From DATDAH01 sp963823495 (GTDB lineage Bacteria > Actinomycetota > Acidimicrobiia > Acidimicrobiales > DATDAH01): a DNA stretch of 64,000 nt. The notes beneath the pieces are model-generated. The model saw only the letters and a program-made list of their open reading frames with translations. It had not been told where the DNA came from and made no database searches. How positions within the stretch are numbered: position 1 is the stretch's first letter; each line of letters starts with the position of its first letter. The translations under genes and the position numbers were made by a program. This document shows, piece after piece, positions 52,812 through 61,266 of the stretch. The stretch covers positions 806,001 to 870,000 of the forward strand of contig CAWGLV010000001.1 in the NCBI GenBank assembly GCA_963823495.1. Direction: 5' to 3'.

Positions 52812-52867
52812 GGCCGAAGAACTTACACGCGTGTGATTCGGGCGGGCCGACGGCAGGGGCCCGGCGC

Positions 52868-54670
52868 TCAGTACGACCAGATGCGGTTGCCGTGGGCGGG
52901 GCTGGCGTGCCAGAAGACGTCGTCCTGCAGGTCCCCGTCGAAGTCCCCCGCCGCAGGCAGGGCGTAGGGCCGCTCCATGGCGACCGAGTAGCCCCGGAAC
53001 CTCCGGCCGGCCGTGCCGGTCCAGACCCGGTGCGACGCCTCGCCCGTCCGGAACCAGATGATGTCGCTGCGGTCGTCGCCGTTGAAGTCGCCGACGAGCG
53101 GGTCGGCGTCGAGGGCGAAGCCGACCGACCGGCCCACGAAGCCCCGGGCGGCGCCGAACCACAGGCGGTCGGGCGCGGCGCCGGCGCCGTACCAGAAGAT
53201 GTCGTCGCGTTGGTCCCCGTCGAAGTCCCCGGCGAAGGGCACGAAGTCCCCGCCCACGTTCACGGGCTGGGGAACGAAGCCGTACGGGCTGCCCCGCCAC
53301 AGCAGGTCCGGCGCCGTCCCCGGGCCGTACCAGAGGATGTCGCTGACCCGGTCCCCGTCGAAGTCCCCGACCACCTGGCCGCCGTACGCGCCGTCCTGGC
53401 TGCCGCCGACCTTGCGGAACGTCCGGTTGGCCCGTCCCTGCCACTGGCGGTCGGTGGTGGTGCCGGGGCCGTCGAACCAGATGTCGGCGCGGCAGTCCCC
53501 GTTGAAGTCGCCCACGAGGGGGGTGAGGCCCGTCGGTGCGGTCAACGGCCGGGCGACGAACCGGCCGTCGGCCCGGGCGTAGCCGACGAAGCCCTCGCCC
53601 GTCGCCGGGTCGTACCAGAGGAGATCGTCTCGCCCGTCGCCGTCGAAGTCGCCGGCGAGGGGCCGGATCGTCGTCCAGTTCCGGCCGAGGGACTGCTCCT
53701 GGATCCGGCGCTGGTCGGGTGTCCAGCCCGCTGGGGCCCGGAAGGTCGGGTTCCAGTAGCTGACCCGCCCGGCTCCGCCCGCGCGGGTGAGGCTGAAGTG
53801 GACGTGGTCGGTGTGGGCGCTGGGGCCGGAGTAGCGCGCCCAGCCCCGATCGGTGTCGTACATCCGGAACATCCGGCGGTTCCAGATGATGTACATGATC
53901 CCGATGCGGCGGGCGTTGGCGAAGCGGCGGCAACTCGAGTCGGTGGCGAACAGCCAGTTGAACAGCGACTGCACCCGGTTCCGGTCGCGGGTGCGGCCGG
54001 CGTCCATCGCCCAGTCCCAGGCGCGACCCTCCTTGTGCTCACTCTGACCGCCGGAGCCACAGCCGCGACTGACGCCGAGGCTTCCCCCGCCGTAGCGGCG
54101 CTGGACGAGTCGTACGAACCGCGCCATCCCGGGCTTGGTGCTCGGGCTGCAGGTCGACTGGCCGTCGTAGTCCCCGTAGGGCTCGATGCCGCCGTTGAAG
54201 CGGGGCGTGGTCGGTGCCGCCTCGGCGCCCGCACCCTCACCGGTCACGGTGAACGAGCGCCGGGCGTAGCGGACCTGGTCGGCCAGGAGCGGGTAGACAC
54301 ATCGGGCCTCGAGGTGGTGTCGGCGGTCGGGGGTGCCCGCAGGAACCGCCAGGGAACCCGACCAGGCGCCGTCGTCGCCCACCGGGACCGTGGCGTAGGC
54401 GAACACCTCGCCGTGGCTCTTCAGGCGGACGACCACTCCCTCGCCGGGCTCGCGCGTGCCGACCAGGAAGCAGCCGGTTCCGGAGACCGCGATGGTCGTG
54501 CCGGTGGGCCCCGCCTCGGGCGAGCCGACGAAGGGGACACCGCTCGGGCCGGCCGGACCCCGCGATTCGCCTTCCCTGGCCGCGGCCGGAACCGGGACGA
54601 CGGGGGCGGAGAGCACCACGGCCGCGGCGACGGCCAACGCGATCAGTGTGGGGGATCGTTTGCGGCGCAC
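52868..54670 (-). CDS. Secreted FG-GAP/VCBS-repeat protein with LAS-peptidase-like domain
   Basis: 600 residues from GTG 54670. RRKRSPTLIALAVAAAVVLS followed by VPAAA is a signal peptide. Residues 45-145 look like an Ig-like adhesion domain. Residues 155-285 carry SEHKEGRAWDWAMDAG and HTDHVHFSLT, the H...D...HxH zinc pattern of M15/LAS peptidases (ARB-07466-like). Residues 310-600 hold six FG-GAP repeats (GDFDGDGRDDLLWYDP, GDFNGDCRADIWFDGPG, GDFDGDQRDDIFWYGAG and others), a calcium-binding propeller. Probably an extracellular cell-wall-acting or binding protein. The longer open frame beyond 54670 is shadow of the ABC gene. Confidence 0.85.
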   Translation of the reverse strand: MRRKRSPTLIALAVAAAVVLSAPVVPVPAAAREGESRGPAGPSGVPFVGSPEAGPTGTTIAVSGTGCFLVGTREPGEGVVVRLKSHGEVFAYATVPVGDDGAWSGSLAVPAGTPDRRHHLEARCVYPLLADQVRYARRSFTVTGEGAGAEAAPTTPRFNGGIEPYGDYDGQSTCSPSTKPGMARFVRLVQRRYGGGSLGVSRGCGSGGQSEHKEGRAWDWAMDAGRTRDRNRVQSLFNWLFATDSSCRRFANARRIGIMYIIWNRRMFRMYDTDRGWARYSGPSAHTDHVHFSLTRAGGAGRVSYWNPTFRAPAGWTPDQRRIQEQSLGRNWTTIRPLAGDFDGDGRDDLLWYDPATGEGFVGYARADGRFVARPLTAPTGLTPLVGDFNGDCRADIWFDGPGTTTDRQWQGRANRTFRKVGGSQDGAYGGQVVGDFDGDRVSDILWYGPGTAPDLLWRGSPYGFVPQPVNVGGDFVPFAGDFDGDQRDDIFWYGAGAAPDRLWFGAARGFVGRSVGFALDADPLVGDFNGDDRSDIIWFRTGEASHRVWTGTAGRRFRGYSVAMERPYALPAAGDFDGDLQDDVFWHASPAHGNRIWSY

Positions 54671-54862
54671 GCCGAAGGCTTCGGTCTCGATTCGACTGGA
54701 CTTGACCCTACTGAGCCACCACGTTGCGGGGTGGATCGCCGACGGGGCGGCCGACAGCCGCGCCGACAGGGGCTCCCGGCCGGCCGGGTACGGGCGGTGG
54801 TGGCGAGCCGGTCCGATGGCGTCGGCTCGTGATCCCGCGCCCTGGTAGGACACCATGGGGCC

Positions 54863-55759
54863 GTGGAAACGGTCATCGTCGCCGAGGGCGTGACGAAGCG
54901 CTTCGGGTCGGTCGTGGCCCTCGACGGCCTCGACCTCGACGTGACGGGTGGGCAGGTGGTCGGGTTTCTCGGGCCCAACGGGGCGGGGAAGTCGACGACC
55001 ATCCGCATCCTGCTCGACCTGGCCCGGGCCGACGAAGGTGCGGTCCGGGTGCTCGGCGTCGACCCCCGGATGGCTCCCGAGGTCCGTGCCCGGATCGGCT
55101 ACGTGCCGGGCGAGTTGCGTCTCGATGACCGCCTGACCGTCGAGGAGACCTTCCGGTCGTGGGCCCGGATCCGGGGCGGGGTCGACCTCGGTCCCGCCTA
55201 TGAGCTCTGCGAGCGACTCGACCTGGACCCCCGACGGCGGACCAAGAGCCTGTCGAGCGGGAACCGGCGCAAGGTCGGGTTGGTCGGCGCCTTCATGGCC
55301 CGACCCGAGCTGTTGATCCTCGACGAGCCCACTGGCGGCCTCGACCCCCTGGTCCAAGCCGAGTTCCAGCTGCTGGTCGCCGAAGCGGTGGCCGGCGGGG
55401 CGTCGGTGTTCCTGTCGTCCCACGTCCTGAGCGAGGTCCAGCAGACCGCGGACCGGGTGGTGGTCATCCGCGCCGGTCGGGTGGTCGCCGAGGGCGACGT
55501 GGCCGAGCTGCGTCACGCGGCCAGCCAGCCCTTCAGCGTGTGGTTCGCCGACGACGCCCCGACCGCGGCCCTGCAGGCGCTGCCCGGCGTCCACGACCTC
55601 GTCGTACGGGGCCGGGAGGTGTCCGGGGTCGTCGACGGCTCCCCCGACGGCCTCGTGGCCGTCCTGGCCCAGCACCGCCTCGACCACCTGCTCATGCCCG
55701 AGCCCGACCTCGAGCAGGCCTTCCTCTCGCTCTACGAGGAACCGGAGGCGGCGCCATGA
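54863..55759 (+). CDS. ABC transporter ATP-binding protein (drug/lipid exporter type)
   Basis: 298 residues from GTG. Walker A GPNGAGKSTTIRILL near residue 40, the Q-loop region IGYVPGELRLDDRLTVEE, signature LSSGNRRKVGLVGAFM (a variant of LSGGQ), Walker B LLILDEPTGGLDPL, H-loop FLSSHVLSEVQQTADR. A 75-residue C-terminal extension follows, as in DrrA/CcmA-type exporters. It powers the ABC-2 permease coded next, which starts at its stop (ATGA). The signature deviates (SSGN), which is common in this subfamily. The exported compound is unknown. Confidence 0.94.
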   Translation: METVIVAEGVTKRFGSVVALDGLDLDVTGGQVVGFLGPNGAGKSTTIRILLDLARADEGAVRVLGVDPRMAPEVRARIGYVPGELRLDDRLTVEETFRSWARIRGGVDLGPAYELCERLDLDPRRRTKSLSSGNRRKVGLVGAFMARPELLILDEPTGGLDPLVQAEFQLLVAEAVAGGASVFLSSHVLSEVQQTADRVVVIRAGRVVAEGDVAELRHAASQPFSVWFADDAPTAALQALPGVHDLVVRGREVSGVVDGSPDGLVAVLAQHRLDHLLMPEPDLEQAFLSLYEEPEAAP

Positions 55760-56562
55760 GCGGTCCCGGGGGCGAGTTGGTCCTGCGGGGCATGGCGGCG
55801 GTCCGCCGGTCCGGGTTCTGGTGGGGTTTCGGGATCGTCGCCTTCGCCGTCGTCAACATGGCCTTCTGGCCCAGCTTCGAGTCGTCGGGCTCGCTGGCCG
55901 ACCTCGAGGACTCCATGGGGTCACTCCTGGAGGCCTTCGGGGCCCAGGGCCTGAGCACGGCCTCCGGCTACATCGACGGCCAGCTCTATGCCTTCCTCCT
56001 GCCGTTGCTCTTCTCGGGCGCGGCGATCGCCATGACCTCGGCGCTGACCGCGGGCGACGAGGACGCGGGCCGTCTCGAACTGCTGCACGCTCTCCCGGTG
56101 CGGCGGACCACGCTCTGGCTGGCTCGGCTGGGCGCCTCGGCCGCGGTGTTCGGTGGGATCGTGGCCGCGACCACCTTGGCCGTCGTGGTCACCTTGGCCC
56201 CCTTCTCCCTCGACGAGGCCGGCTATGACCGGGTGATCTTCGCCACCCTGGCCTGTGGCGCGCTGGCGCTGTTCCACGCCTCGCTCGCCTACGCCGTCGG
56301 TGGGCTCGGCGGTAGCCGGGGCCTGGCGCTGGGTGCTTCCATCGGCATCCTCGTCGTCGGTTACGTGGTCGGGTTCATCCTGCCCATCGCCGACGCACTG
56401 TCGGGCGTTCGGGGGTTCTCACCGTGGAACTGGGCCATCGGTGTGCAGCCGGTGACCGACGGCGTCAGCCCCGCACGCCTCACCCTCCTGCTCGTGGTCA
56501 CGGTGCTGCTCGTCGCGGCCGGGACCTGGGGCGTGAACCGGCGCGACATCCGGACCGCCTGA
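55756..56562 (+). CDS. ABC-2 type exporter permease (half-size)
   Basis: 268 residues with six hydrophobic segments: SGFWWGFGIVAFAVVNMAFW, FLLPLLFSGAAIAMTSALTA, AARLGASAAVFGGIVAATTL-like, ATLACGALALFHASLAYAVG, LGASIGILVVGYVVGFILPI and LTLLLVVTVLLVAAGTWGVN. AGDEDAGRLELLHALPVRRTTLW is the typical coupling loop of polyketide-antibiotic exporters of actinobacteria, which are usually about 530 residues; this is a one-half version and probably dimerises. Coupled to the ATPase gene. Confidence 0.9.
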   Translation: MSGPGGELVLRGMAAVRRSGFWWGFGIVAFAVVNMAFWPSFESSGSLADLEDSMGSLLEAFGAQGLSTASGYIDGQLYAFLLPLLFSGAAIAMTSALTAGDEDAGRLELLHALPVRRTTLWLARLGASAAVFGGIVAATTLAVVVTLAPFSLDEAGYDRVIFATLACGALALFHASLAYAVGGLGGSRGLALGASIGILVVGYVVGFILPIADALSGVRGFSPWNWAIGVQPVTDGVSPARLTLLLVVTVLLVAAGTWGVNRRDIRTA

Positions 56563-56619
56563 CCCCGGGCCGGGTGTGCCCGCGTCATCGAGGAGAAGGG
56601 CCCCTGCGCCACGGCCGGC

Positions 56620-56633
56620 GGGACGTTCGTCCC
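56620..56633 (+). promoter_or_regulatory. DosR/DevR-like GGGAC-N4-GTCCC dyad
   Basis: GGGAC-GTTC-GTCCC at 56620-56633 is a perfect 5-4-5 dyad, about 92 bases before the GerMN lipoprotein ATG. GGGAC half-sites with a 4-bp spacer are the core of DosR/DevR boxes in actinobacteria. The distance is longer than usual and the flanks do not match, so this may be chance. The rest of the 163-bp gap shows only a GTGAGGAG ribosome site. Confidence 0.3.
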
Positions 56634-56725
56634 TGTCTTCCCGGCCCGCCGCGGGGGACACTGGGAGCGACCGGAACGATCAACCCGGTGGGCGTTCCTG
56701 TGTCCGACCGTGTGAGGAGCAACCC

Positions 56726-57580
56726 ATGAAGCGCACCACAGTGATCCTCGGCGTCCTGCTCCTGGTGGCCGCTGGCTGTGGAGACGACCAGGCCGCCGAG
56801 GACGGTGCGAGCGGGTCCACTTCGACGACGGCCGCGAGCGCGGCCGGTTCCACCACCTCGGTTCCCGACGGTGGTGACGCCGAGGTGCGGGTCTACTTCG
56901 TCCGTGGGGAGTACGTGGCCACGGCGGGACGTTCGGTCGAGGCCCCGGCCGTGGCCCGGGGGGCGATGACCGAGTTGCTGGCCGGGCCCGATGCGTTCGA
57001 GAGCGACATCGGCATGACGACCGAGATCCCGGGGGATACCGAGCTGCTCGGCGTCGACGTCGCGGACGGTGCCGCCACGGTCGACCTCTCCGGAGCGTTC
57101 GAATCCGGGGGTGGGAGCCTGTCCATGCAGCTCCGGGTGGCCGAGGTCGTCTTCACCCTCACCCAGTTCGCCACCGTCGACTCGGTGAGCTTCGAGCTCG
57201 ACGGTGAGGCGGTCGAGGCCATCGGTGGGGAAGGGGTGGACGCCACCGACCTCACCCGGGCCGACATGACCGGCGTGACGCCCTTCATCCTCGTCGAGTC
57301 TCCCGTTCCCGGAGCGACGGTGGCCAGCCCACTGGAGGTCAGCGGCATCGCCAACACCTTCGAGGCCAACGTCCAGTACACGATGACCGACGGCGAGGGC
57401 CTCATCGTCGACGAGGGCTTCACCACGGCCGGCGCCGGCAACGGGACCTGGGGCGACTTCGCCTTCACGACCACCTTCGAGGTCCCCCGCGCCGGCCTCG
57501 GGGCCCTCGTGGTCTTCCAGGAGGACGCCGCCACCGGCGCCCAGGCCGACATCTACGAGGTGCCCGTCAACGTCGGCTGA
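56726..57580 (+). CDS. GerMN/Gmad2-domain lipoprotein
   Basis: 284 residues. KRTTVILGVLLLVAAGCGDD is a lipoprotein signal with lipobox AAGC, followed by a Ser/Thr/Ala linker. Residues 55-165 match a GerMN domain (VRVYFVRGEYVATAGRSV, RGAMTELLAGPDAFE, TELLGVDVADGAATVDLSG, AEVVFTLTQFATVDSVSFEL). Residues 195-284 match the Ig-like Gmad2 domain (LVESPVPGATVASPLEVSG, ALVVFQEDAATGAQADIYE). Such proteins are exported envelope lipoproteins, named from spore germination but common in non-sporing actinobacteria, where the role is unknown. Good GTGAGGAG site before ATG. The P-type ATPase starts 21 bases downstream. Confidence 0.9.
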   Translation: MKRTTVILGVLLLVAAGCGDDQAAEDGASGSTSTTAASAAGSTTSVPDGGDAEVRVYFVRGEYVATAGRSVEAPAVARGAMTELLAGPDAFESDIGMTTEIPGDTELLGVDVADGAATVDLSGAFESGGGSLSMQLRVAEVVFTLTQFATVDSVSFELDGEAVEAIGGEGVDATDLTRADMTGVTPFILVESPVPGATVASPLEVSGIANTFEANVQYTMTDGEGLIVDEGFTTAGAGNGTWGDFAFTTTFEVPRAGLGALVVFQEDAATGAQADIYEVPVNVG

Positions 57581-57601
57581 CGAGGTCGTCGCGGAGCGGG
57601 C

Positions 57602-60169
57602 GTGACGTCGACCGCCGGGCTCACCCGGGCCGAGGTCGCGGCCCGGCTGGCGGCCGATGGCCCCAACCGTCTGTCGCCGCCCGAGCGTGAGCCGGCGTGG
57701 CGGCGGCTGGTCAGCGAGATGGTCCACTTCTTCGCCCTCATGCTGTGGGTCGCGGGGGGGCTGGCATTCGTGGCGGGGCTGCCCCAACTCGGGGTGGCGA
57801 TCTTCGTCGTGGTCGTCATCAACGGCGTCTTCGCATTCGTCCAGGAGGAGCGGGCGGAGAAGGCCGCGGAGCGTCTCGGCGACCTGATGCCCGTTCGGGT
57901 GACCGTGCGCCGGGAGGGCGTCGTCGAGGTGATCGATGCGGCCGAACTGGTGGTGGGTGACGTCGTGCTGCTGTCCCCCGGTGACCGGGTGGCCGCGGAT
58001 CTCGATGTCCGCGAATCCCACGACCTGCGAGTCGACGAGTCGATGCTGACCGGAGAGAGCCGGCCGAGCCGACGGGCCGAGGGAGACGAGGCGTTCGCCG
58101 GCACCTTCGTCGTCTCCGGTGAGGGCGCCGGGCTGGTCGCCGCCACGGGTGGGGCCACCCGCCTGGCGGGGATCGCGGCCCTCACGGCCGGCGTCCGGCG
58201 TCCGCCGAGCCCGCTGGCCGGTGAGCTCGCCCGGGTCGTCCGAATGGTGGCCTTCCTCGCCGTCGGCGTGGGGGTCAGCTTCTTCGGGATCTCCCTGCTC
58301 TTCGGCCAGCCGGCCAAGGACGGGTTCCTCTTCGCCATCGGGGTGACGGTCGCGCTCGTGCCCGAGGGGTTGCTGCCGACCGTCACGCTCTCCCTGGCGA
58401 TGGGTGCTCAGCGCATGGCGGGACGCCACGCCCTCGTCCGCCACCTGGAGGCCGTCGAGACCCTGGGCTCGACCACGGTTGTCTGCACGGACAAGACCGG
58501 GACGCTCACCCGCAACCAGATGAACGTGGTGACGGTCTGGACCCCGGAGGGCTCGGTGTCGGTCGTCGGGGAGGGCTATGAACCGACGGCCGTGGTCGAC
58601 GGCCCGCCCGACGCGCGGGCCCGGGCCCAGGCGGCGGCGGGAGCGGCCGTGTCCTGTGTGCAGGGCCGAGCCGCCCGTCGGGACGGCGAGTGGGTGGCCA
58701 TCGGTGACCCGATGGAGGCCGCGCTCGACGCCCTGGCCCATCGACTGGGCGATGCGCAGCCGGCGGAGGACGTCGAGGCCCGTCGGCGCTTCGCCTTCGA
58801 CCCCGTGCGCCGGCGATCGTCGGTGCTGACCGCCGATGCACTGTTGGTCGTGGGCGCGCCGGACTCGGTGTTGCCCCGTTGCCTCGACACGAGCGGCGCG
58901 AGGACCGCGCTGGACGGGTTGGCGGCCCGGGGACTGAGGGTGCTGGCGACGGCCCGCCGACCCGCCGGCGCCGTGGCGGCCGAGGCCGCCGCCGACGACG
59001 CCGAGTCCGACCTCGAGCTCCTCGGCCTCATCGGGCTCCACGACCCACCCCGGGTCGGTGTCGAACACGCCGTGGCCGCGTGCCGGGCCTCGGGCGTGCG
59101 CCTGATCATGGTCACCGGGGACCACCCGGCCACCGCGGCGGCTATCGCCCATCAGGTCGGCCTCGCCCTCGGTGAGGCCCCGGCCGTCGAGGGCCGGGAC
59201 CTGCCGGAGGACGACGATGGCCTGGCCGGGCTCCTGGCCGCCGACGGCGTGGTCATCAGCCGGGTGACCCCCGAGGACAAGCTCCGCATCGCCCGCGTGT
59301 TGCAGGAGCACGGCGACGTGGTGGCCATGACGGGAGACGGGGTCAACGACGGCCCGGCGCTCCGCGAGGCCGACATCGGCGTGGCCATGGGTCGATCGGG
59401 GACCGACGTGGCCCGGGAGGCCGCCGACCTGGTGCTGCTGGACGACGACTTCGCCACGATCGTGGCCGCCATCGGCCAGGGCCGGGCCACCTTCAGCAAC
59501 ATCCGGCGCTTTCTCACCTACCACCTGACCGACAACGTGGCCGAGCTGACCCCGTTCGTGATCTGGGCCCTGTCCGGCGGCCGCTTCCCCCTGGCGCTGG
59601 GTGTGCTGCAGATCCTCTTCCTCGACATCGGCACCGATCTCCTGCCGGCCCTGGCCCTCGGGGCGGAGCCGCCGACCCAGGGCGCGTTGTCCCGCCCACC
59701 GGAGGGTCGCCACCTCCTCGACGCCCCGTTGCTGCGTCGGGTGTTCGGGGTGCTCGGCCCCGCCGAGGCCCTTCTGGAGATGACCGCGTTCGTCGTCGCC
59801 CTGGTCCTGGCCGGATGGCGCCCGGGCGACTCGTTCCCCACGGGCCATGCCCTGCTGGCGGCCTCCGGCGCGGCGTTCAGTGCAGTGGTGTTCGGGCAGA
59901 TGGCGAATGCCTTCGCCTGCCGCAGCGCCACCGTTCCACCGTGGCGGTTGGGCTGGACCAGCAACCGGCTCCTGCTGGGGGCGGTCACCGTCGAGCTGGT
60001 GGCCCTCGCCGGCTTCCTGCTCCTCCCGTTCATGGCCGACCTGCTCGACCAGGCGTTCCCGCCGTGGCCCGCCTTCCTGGTGGCGCTCGGGGCGGCACCC
60101 GCGGTCCTGGTCGCCGATGCCGCGCACAAGCACCGTCGGGCCCGCCGTCGAGCCGCACGGGTGGGATGA
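57602..60169 (+). CDS. P-type cation ATPase resembling type IIC (Na,K-ATPase-like)
   Basis: 855 residues. Actuator motif MLTGESRPSRR, phosphorylation site CTDKTGTLTRNQMNVVTVW, hinge LIMVTGDHPATAAAIAHQVG, and MTGDGVNDGPALREADIGVA are all present. Ion-site helices read VALVPEGLLPTVTLSLAMG (M4) and LQILFLDIGTDLLPALALG (M6). M6 is much closer to animal Na,K-ATPase (IDLGTDMVPA) than to Ca pumps. HLEAVETLGSTTVVCTDKTG and NVAELTPFVIWALSGG strengthen this. It probably pumps Na+ (perhaps with K+ or H+) using ATP. No beta subunit is visible. GTG start, 21 bases after the GerMN gene. Confidence 0.93.
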   Translation: MTSTAGLTRAEVAARLAADGPNRLSPPEREPAWRRLVSEMVHFFALMLWVAGGLAFVAGLPQLGVAIFVVVVINGVFAFVQEERAEKAAERLGDLMPVRVTVRREGVVEVIDAAELVVGDVVLLSPGDRVAADLDVRESHDLRVDESMLTGESRPSRRAEGDEAFAGTFVVSGEGAGLVAATGGATRLAGIAALTAGVRRPPSPLAGELARVVRMVAFLAVGVGVSFFGISLLFGQPAKDGFLFAIGVTVALVPEGLLPTVTLSLAMGAQRMAGRHALVRHLEAVETLGSTTVVCTDKTGTLTRNQMNVVTVWTPEGSVSVVGEGYEPTAVVDGPPDARARAQAAAGAAVSCVQGRAARRDGEWVAIGDPMEAALDALAHRLGDAQPAEDVEARRRFAFDPVRRRSSVLTADALLVVGAPDSVLPRCLDTSGARTALDGLAARGLRVLATARRPAGAVAAEAAADDAESDLELLGLIGLHDPPRVGVEHAVAACRASGVRLIMVTGDHPATAAAIAHQVGLALGEAPAVEGRDLPEDDDGLAGLLAADGVVISRVTPEDKLRIARVLQEHGDVVAMTGDGVNDGPALREADIGVAMGRSGTDVAREAADLVLLDDDFATIVAAIGQGRATFSNIRRFLTYHLTDNVAELTPFVIWALSGGRFPLALGVLQILFLDIGTDLLPALALGAEPPTQGALSRPPEGRHLLDAPLLRRVFGVLGPAEALLEMTAFVVALVLAGWRPGDSFPTGHALLAASGAAFSAVVFGQMANAFACRSATVPPWRLGWTSNRLLLGAVTVELVALAGFLLLPFMADLLDQAFPPWPAFLVALGAAPAVLVADAAHKHRRARRRAARVG

Positions 60170-60420
60170 TCGGGCGGTGACCTGGCCGGCGGTGATCCCG
60201 CTCGGCCCGCTCAACCCGAACTGGCGCCTGATTGCGGCGTCAGGGCACGGCGATCGGGCGCCAGAACGAGGTCCCGGGTCATAGGTGCCCGAGTCGGCCT
60301 GGCCGGAGGCCCACGAGGCCCTGCTCACCGGCCGCCTTCCCAAGACCGCCCGGACGCTCACCACGCTCTGACCTCGGCCATGACCGGCTGCTGATGGTGC
60401 GAGCCGCGTCGACTCGCGCC
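60170..60420 (+). other. Intergenic region with two mini-ORFs flanking a palindromic repeat
   Basis: Between the P-type ATPase and the small membrane protein. GTG 60178 starts TWPAVIPLGPLNPN and then runs into palindromic repeat B. After the repeat, GTG 60285 reads PESAWPEAHEALLTGRLPKT and stops at 60371 (28 codons). The two pieces look protein-like and may be ends of one gene broken by the repeat or by a deletion. I cannot name the parent family. No tRNA or promoter is recognised here. Confidence 0.35.
60221..60264. repeat. GC-rich palindromic repeat, copy B
   Basis: Arms CTGGCGCCTGAT (60221-60232) and ATCGGGCGCCAG (60253-60264) pair over 12 bp with one G-U. The loop is 20 bases and begins TGCGGCGTC, the same start and length as copy A at 52113-52170. 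The right flank CAGAACGAGG also matches the copy A family. Intergenic. Confidence 0.75.
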
Positions 60421-60777
60421 ATGCTGGTGGCCGTGAGCGAGACCACCGCGGCTCCCGTGACCGCGCCGTCCCCTGCGTACACCGAGGCCGAGGCGACGGC
60501 GGCCTTCAGCGCCTCGGTGGTGATCTCCGGGGTCCGCTGCCTGTTCGCCTATGTGCTGCTGCCGTGGGTGCTGCCACTGTTGGGCATCGCCGGCGACTGG
60601 GGCCCGTGGCTGGGCCTGATCGTCGGCCCGATCGCCATCGTGTTCAACGTGCTCAGCATCCGGCGGTTCCAGCGCAGCGGGCACAAGTGGCGCTGGCCCA
60701 TCACCGCGATCAACCTCACGATCATCGTCCTGCTCGTGGTCCTCACCTTCCAGGACGTGTCCTCCATCGTCTCGTGA
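60421..60777 (+). CDS. Small membrane protein of unknown function
   Basis: 118 residues. A 30-residue Ala/Thr-rich start is followed by three hydrophobic helices: VVISGVRCLFAYVLLPWVLP, PWLGLIVGPIAIVFNVLSI and WPITAINLTIIVLLVVLTF. IRRFQRSGHKWRWPITAIN is the basic loop between helices 2 and 3. I do not recognise a named family. Start uncertain: GTG 60433 gives a shorter version, and neither has a strong ribosome site. Its stop overlaps the GTG of the DUF454 gene, so the two are probably translated together and may work in the same membrane process. Confidence 0.78.
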   Translation: MLVAVSETTAAPVTAPSPAYTEAEATAAFSASVVISGVRCLFAYVLLPWVLPLLGIAGDWGPWLGLIVGPIAIVFNVLSIRRFQRSGHKWRWPITAINLTIIVLLVVLTFQDVSSIVS

Positions 60778-61205
60778 CCGCCGCGCCTGCCGACCGGTCG
60801 CCGAACGTGGCCGCACGGGCGGGCTGGCTGGCTCTCGGGCTGGCCTGTGTGGGTCTGGGAGGTCTGGGGATCGTGGTCCCGGGACTGCCCACCACCATCT
60901 TCTTCATCGCCGCCGCGGCCTGCTTCGCGCGCAGCAACGCCCGTCTCGAGACGTGGGTGCTCGGCCTCCGGGGGATCGGCCCGATGGTCCAGGATCACCG
61001 CGAAGGGCTGGGCATGCCCCGCCGGGCGAAGGTGATCGCCACCGCGTGCATCCTCGGTTCGGTCACCCTCGGGCTGTTCCTCGCCATCCGCCAGCCGCTG
61101 GTGGTCGGTGCCGTGGTGGTCGCGGCGCTCGTCGGCATCGGCACCATCTGGTGGCGGGTGCCGACCCGTGAAGTGGTCCTCCGCCCACCGGAGGTGCGCC
61201 CGTGA
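60774..61205 (+). CDS. DUF454 (YbaN) family membrane protein
   Basis: 143 residues. The YbaN signature runs from AGWLALGLACVGLGGLGIVV to VPGLPTTIFFIAAAACFARS, then NARLETWVLG, GPMVQDHREGLGMPRRAKV, and two more helices (ATACILGSVTLGLFLAI, LVVGAVVVAALVGIGTIW). Function unknown throughout bacteria; predicted inner-membrane protein with about four helices. GTG 60774 overlaps the stop of the preceding small membrane protein (GTGA). Convergent with the DUF1269 gene. Confidence 0.9.
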   Translation: MTAAPADRSPNVAARAGWLALGLACVGLGGLGIVVPGLPTTIFFIAAAACFARSNARLETWVLGLRGIGPMVQDHREGLGMPRRAKVIATACILGSVTLGLFLAIRQPLVVGAVVVAALVGIGTIWWRVPTREVVLRPPEVRP

Positions 61206-61266
61206 CGGGGCGGGCCATGGCCTCGGGGGGGGCGTTCACCGGCCTCGGATCCGCCCCACGGCGGGT

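Noticed and set aside
56585..60364. 1259-codon open frame on the minus strand
   Set aside because: It is antisense to the GerMN and P-type ATPase genes, with His/Gly/Arg/Asp-rich composition typical of high-GC shadow frames and no domain.
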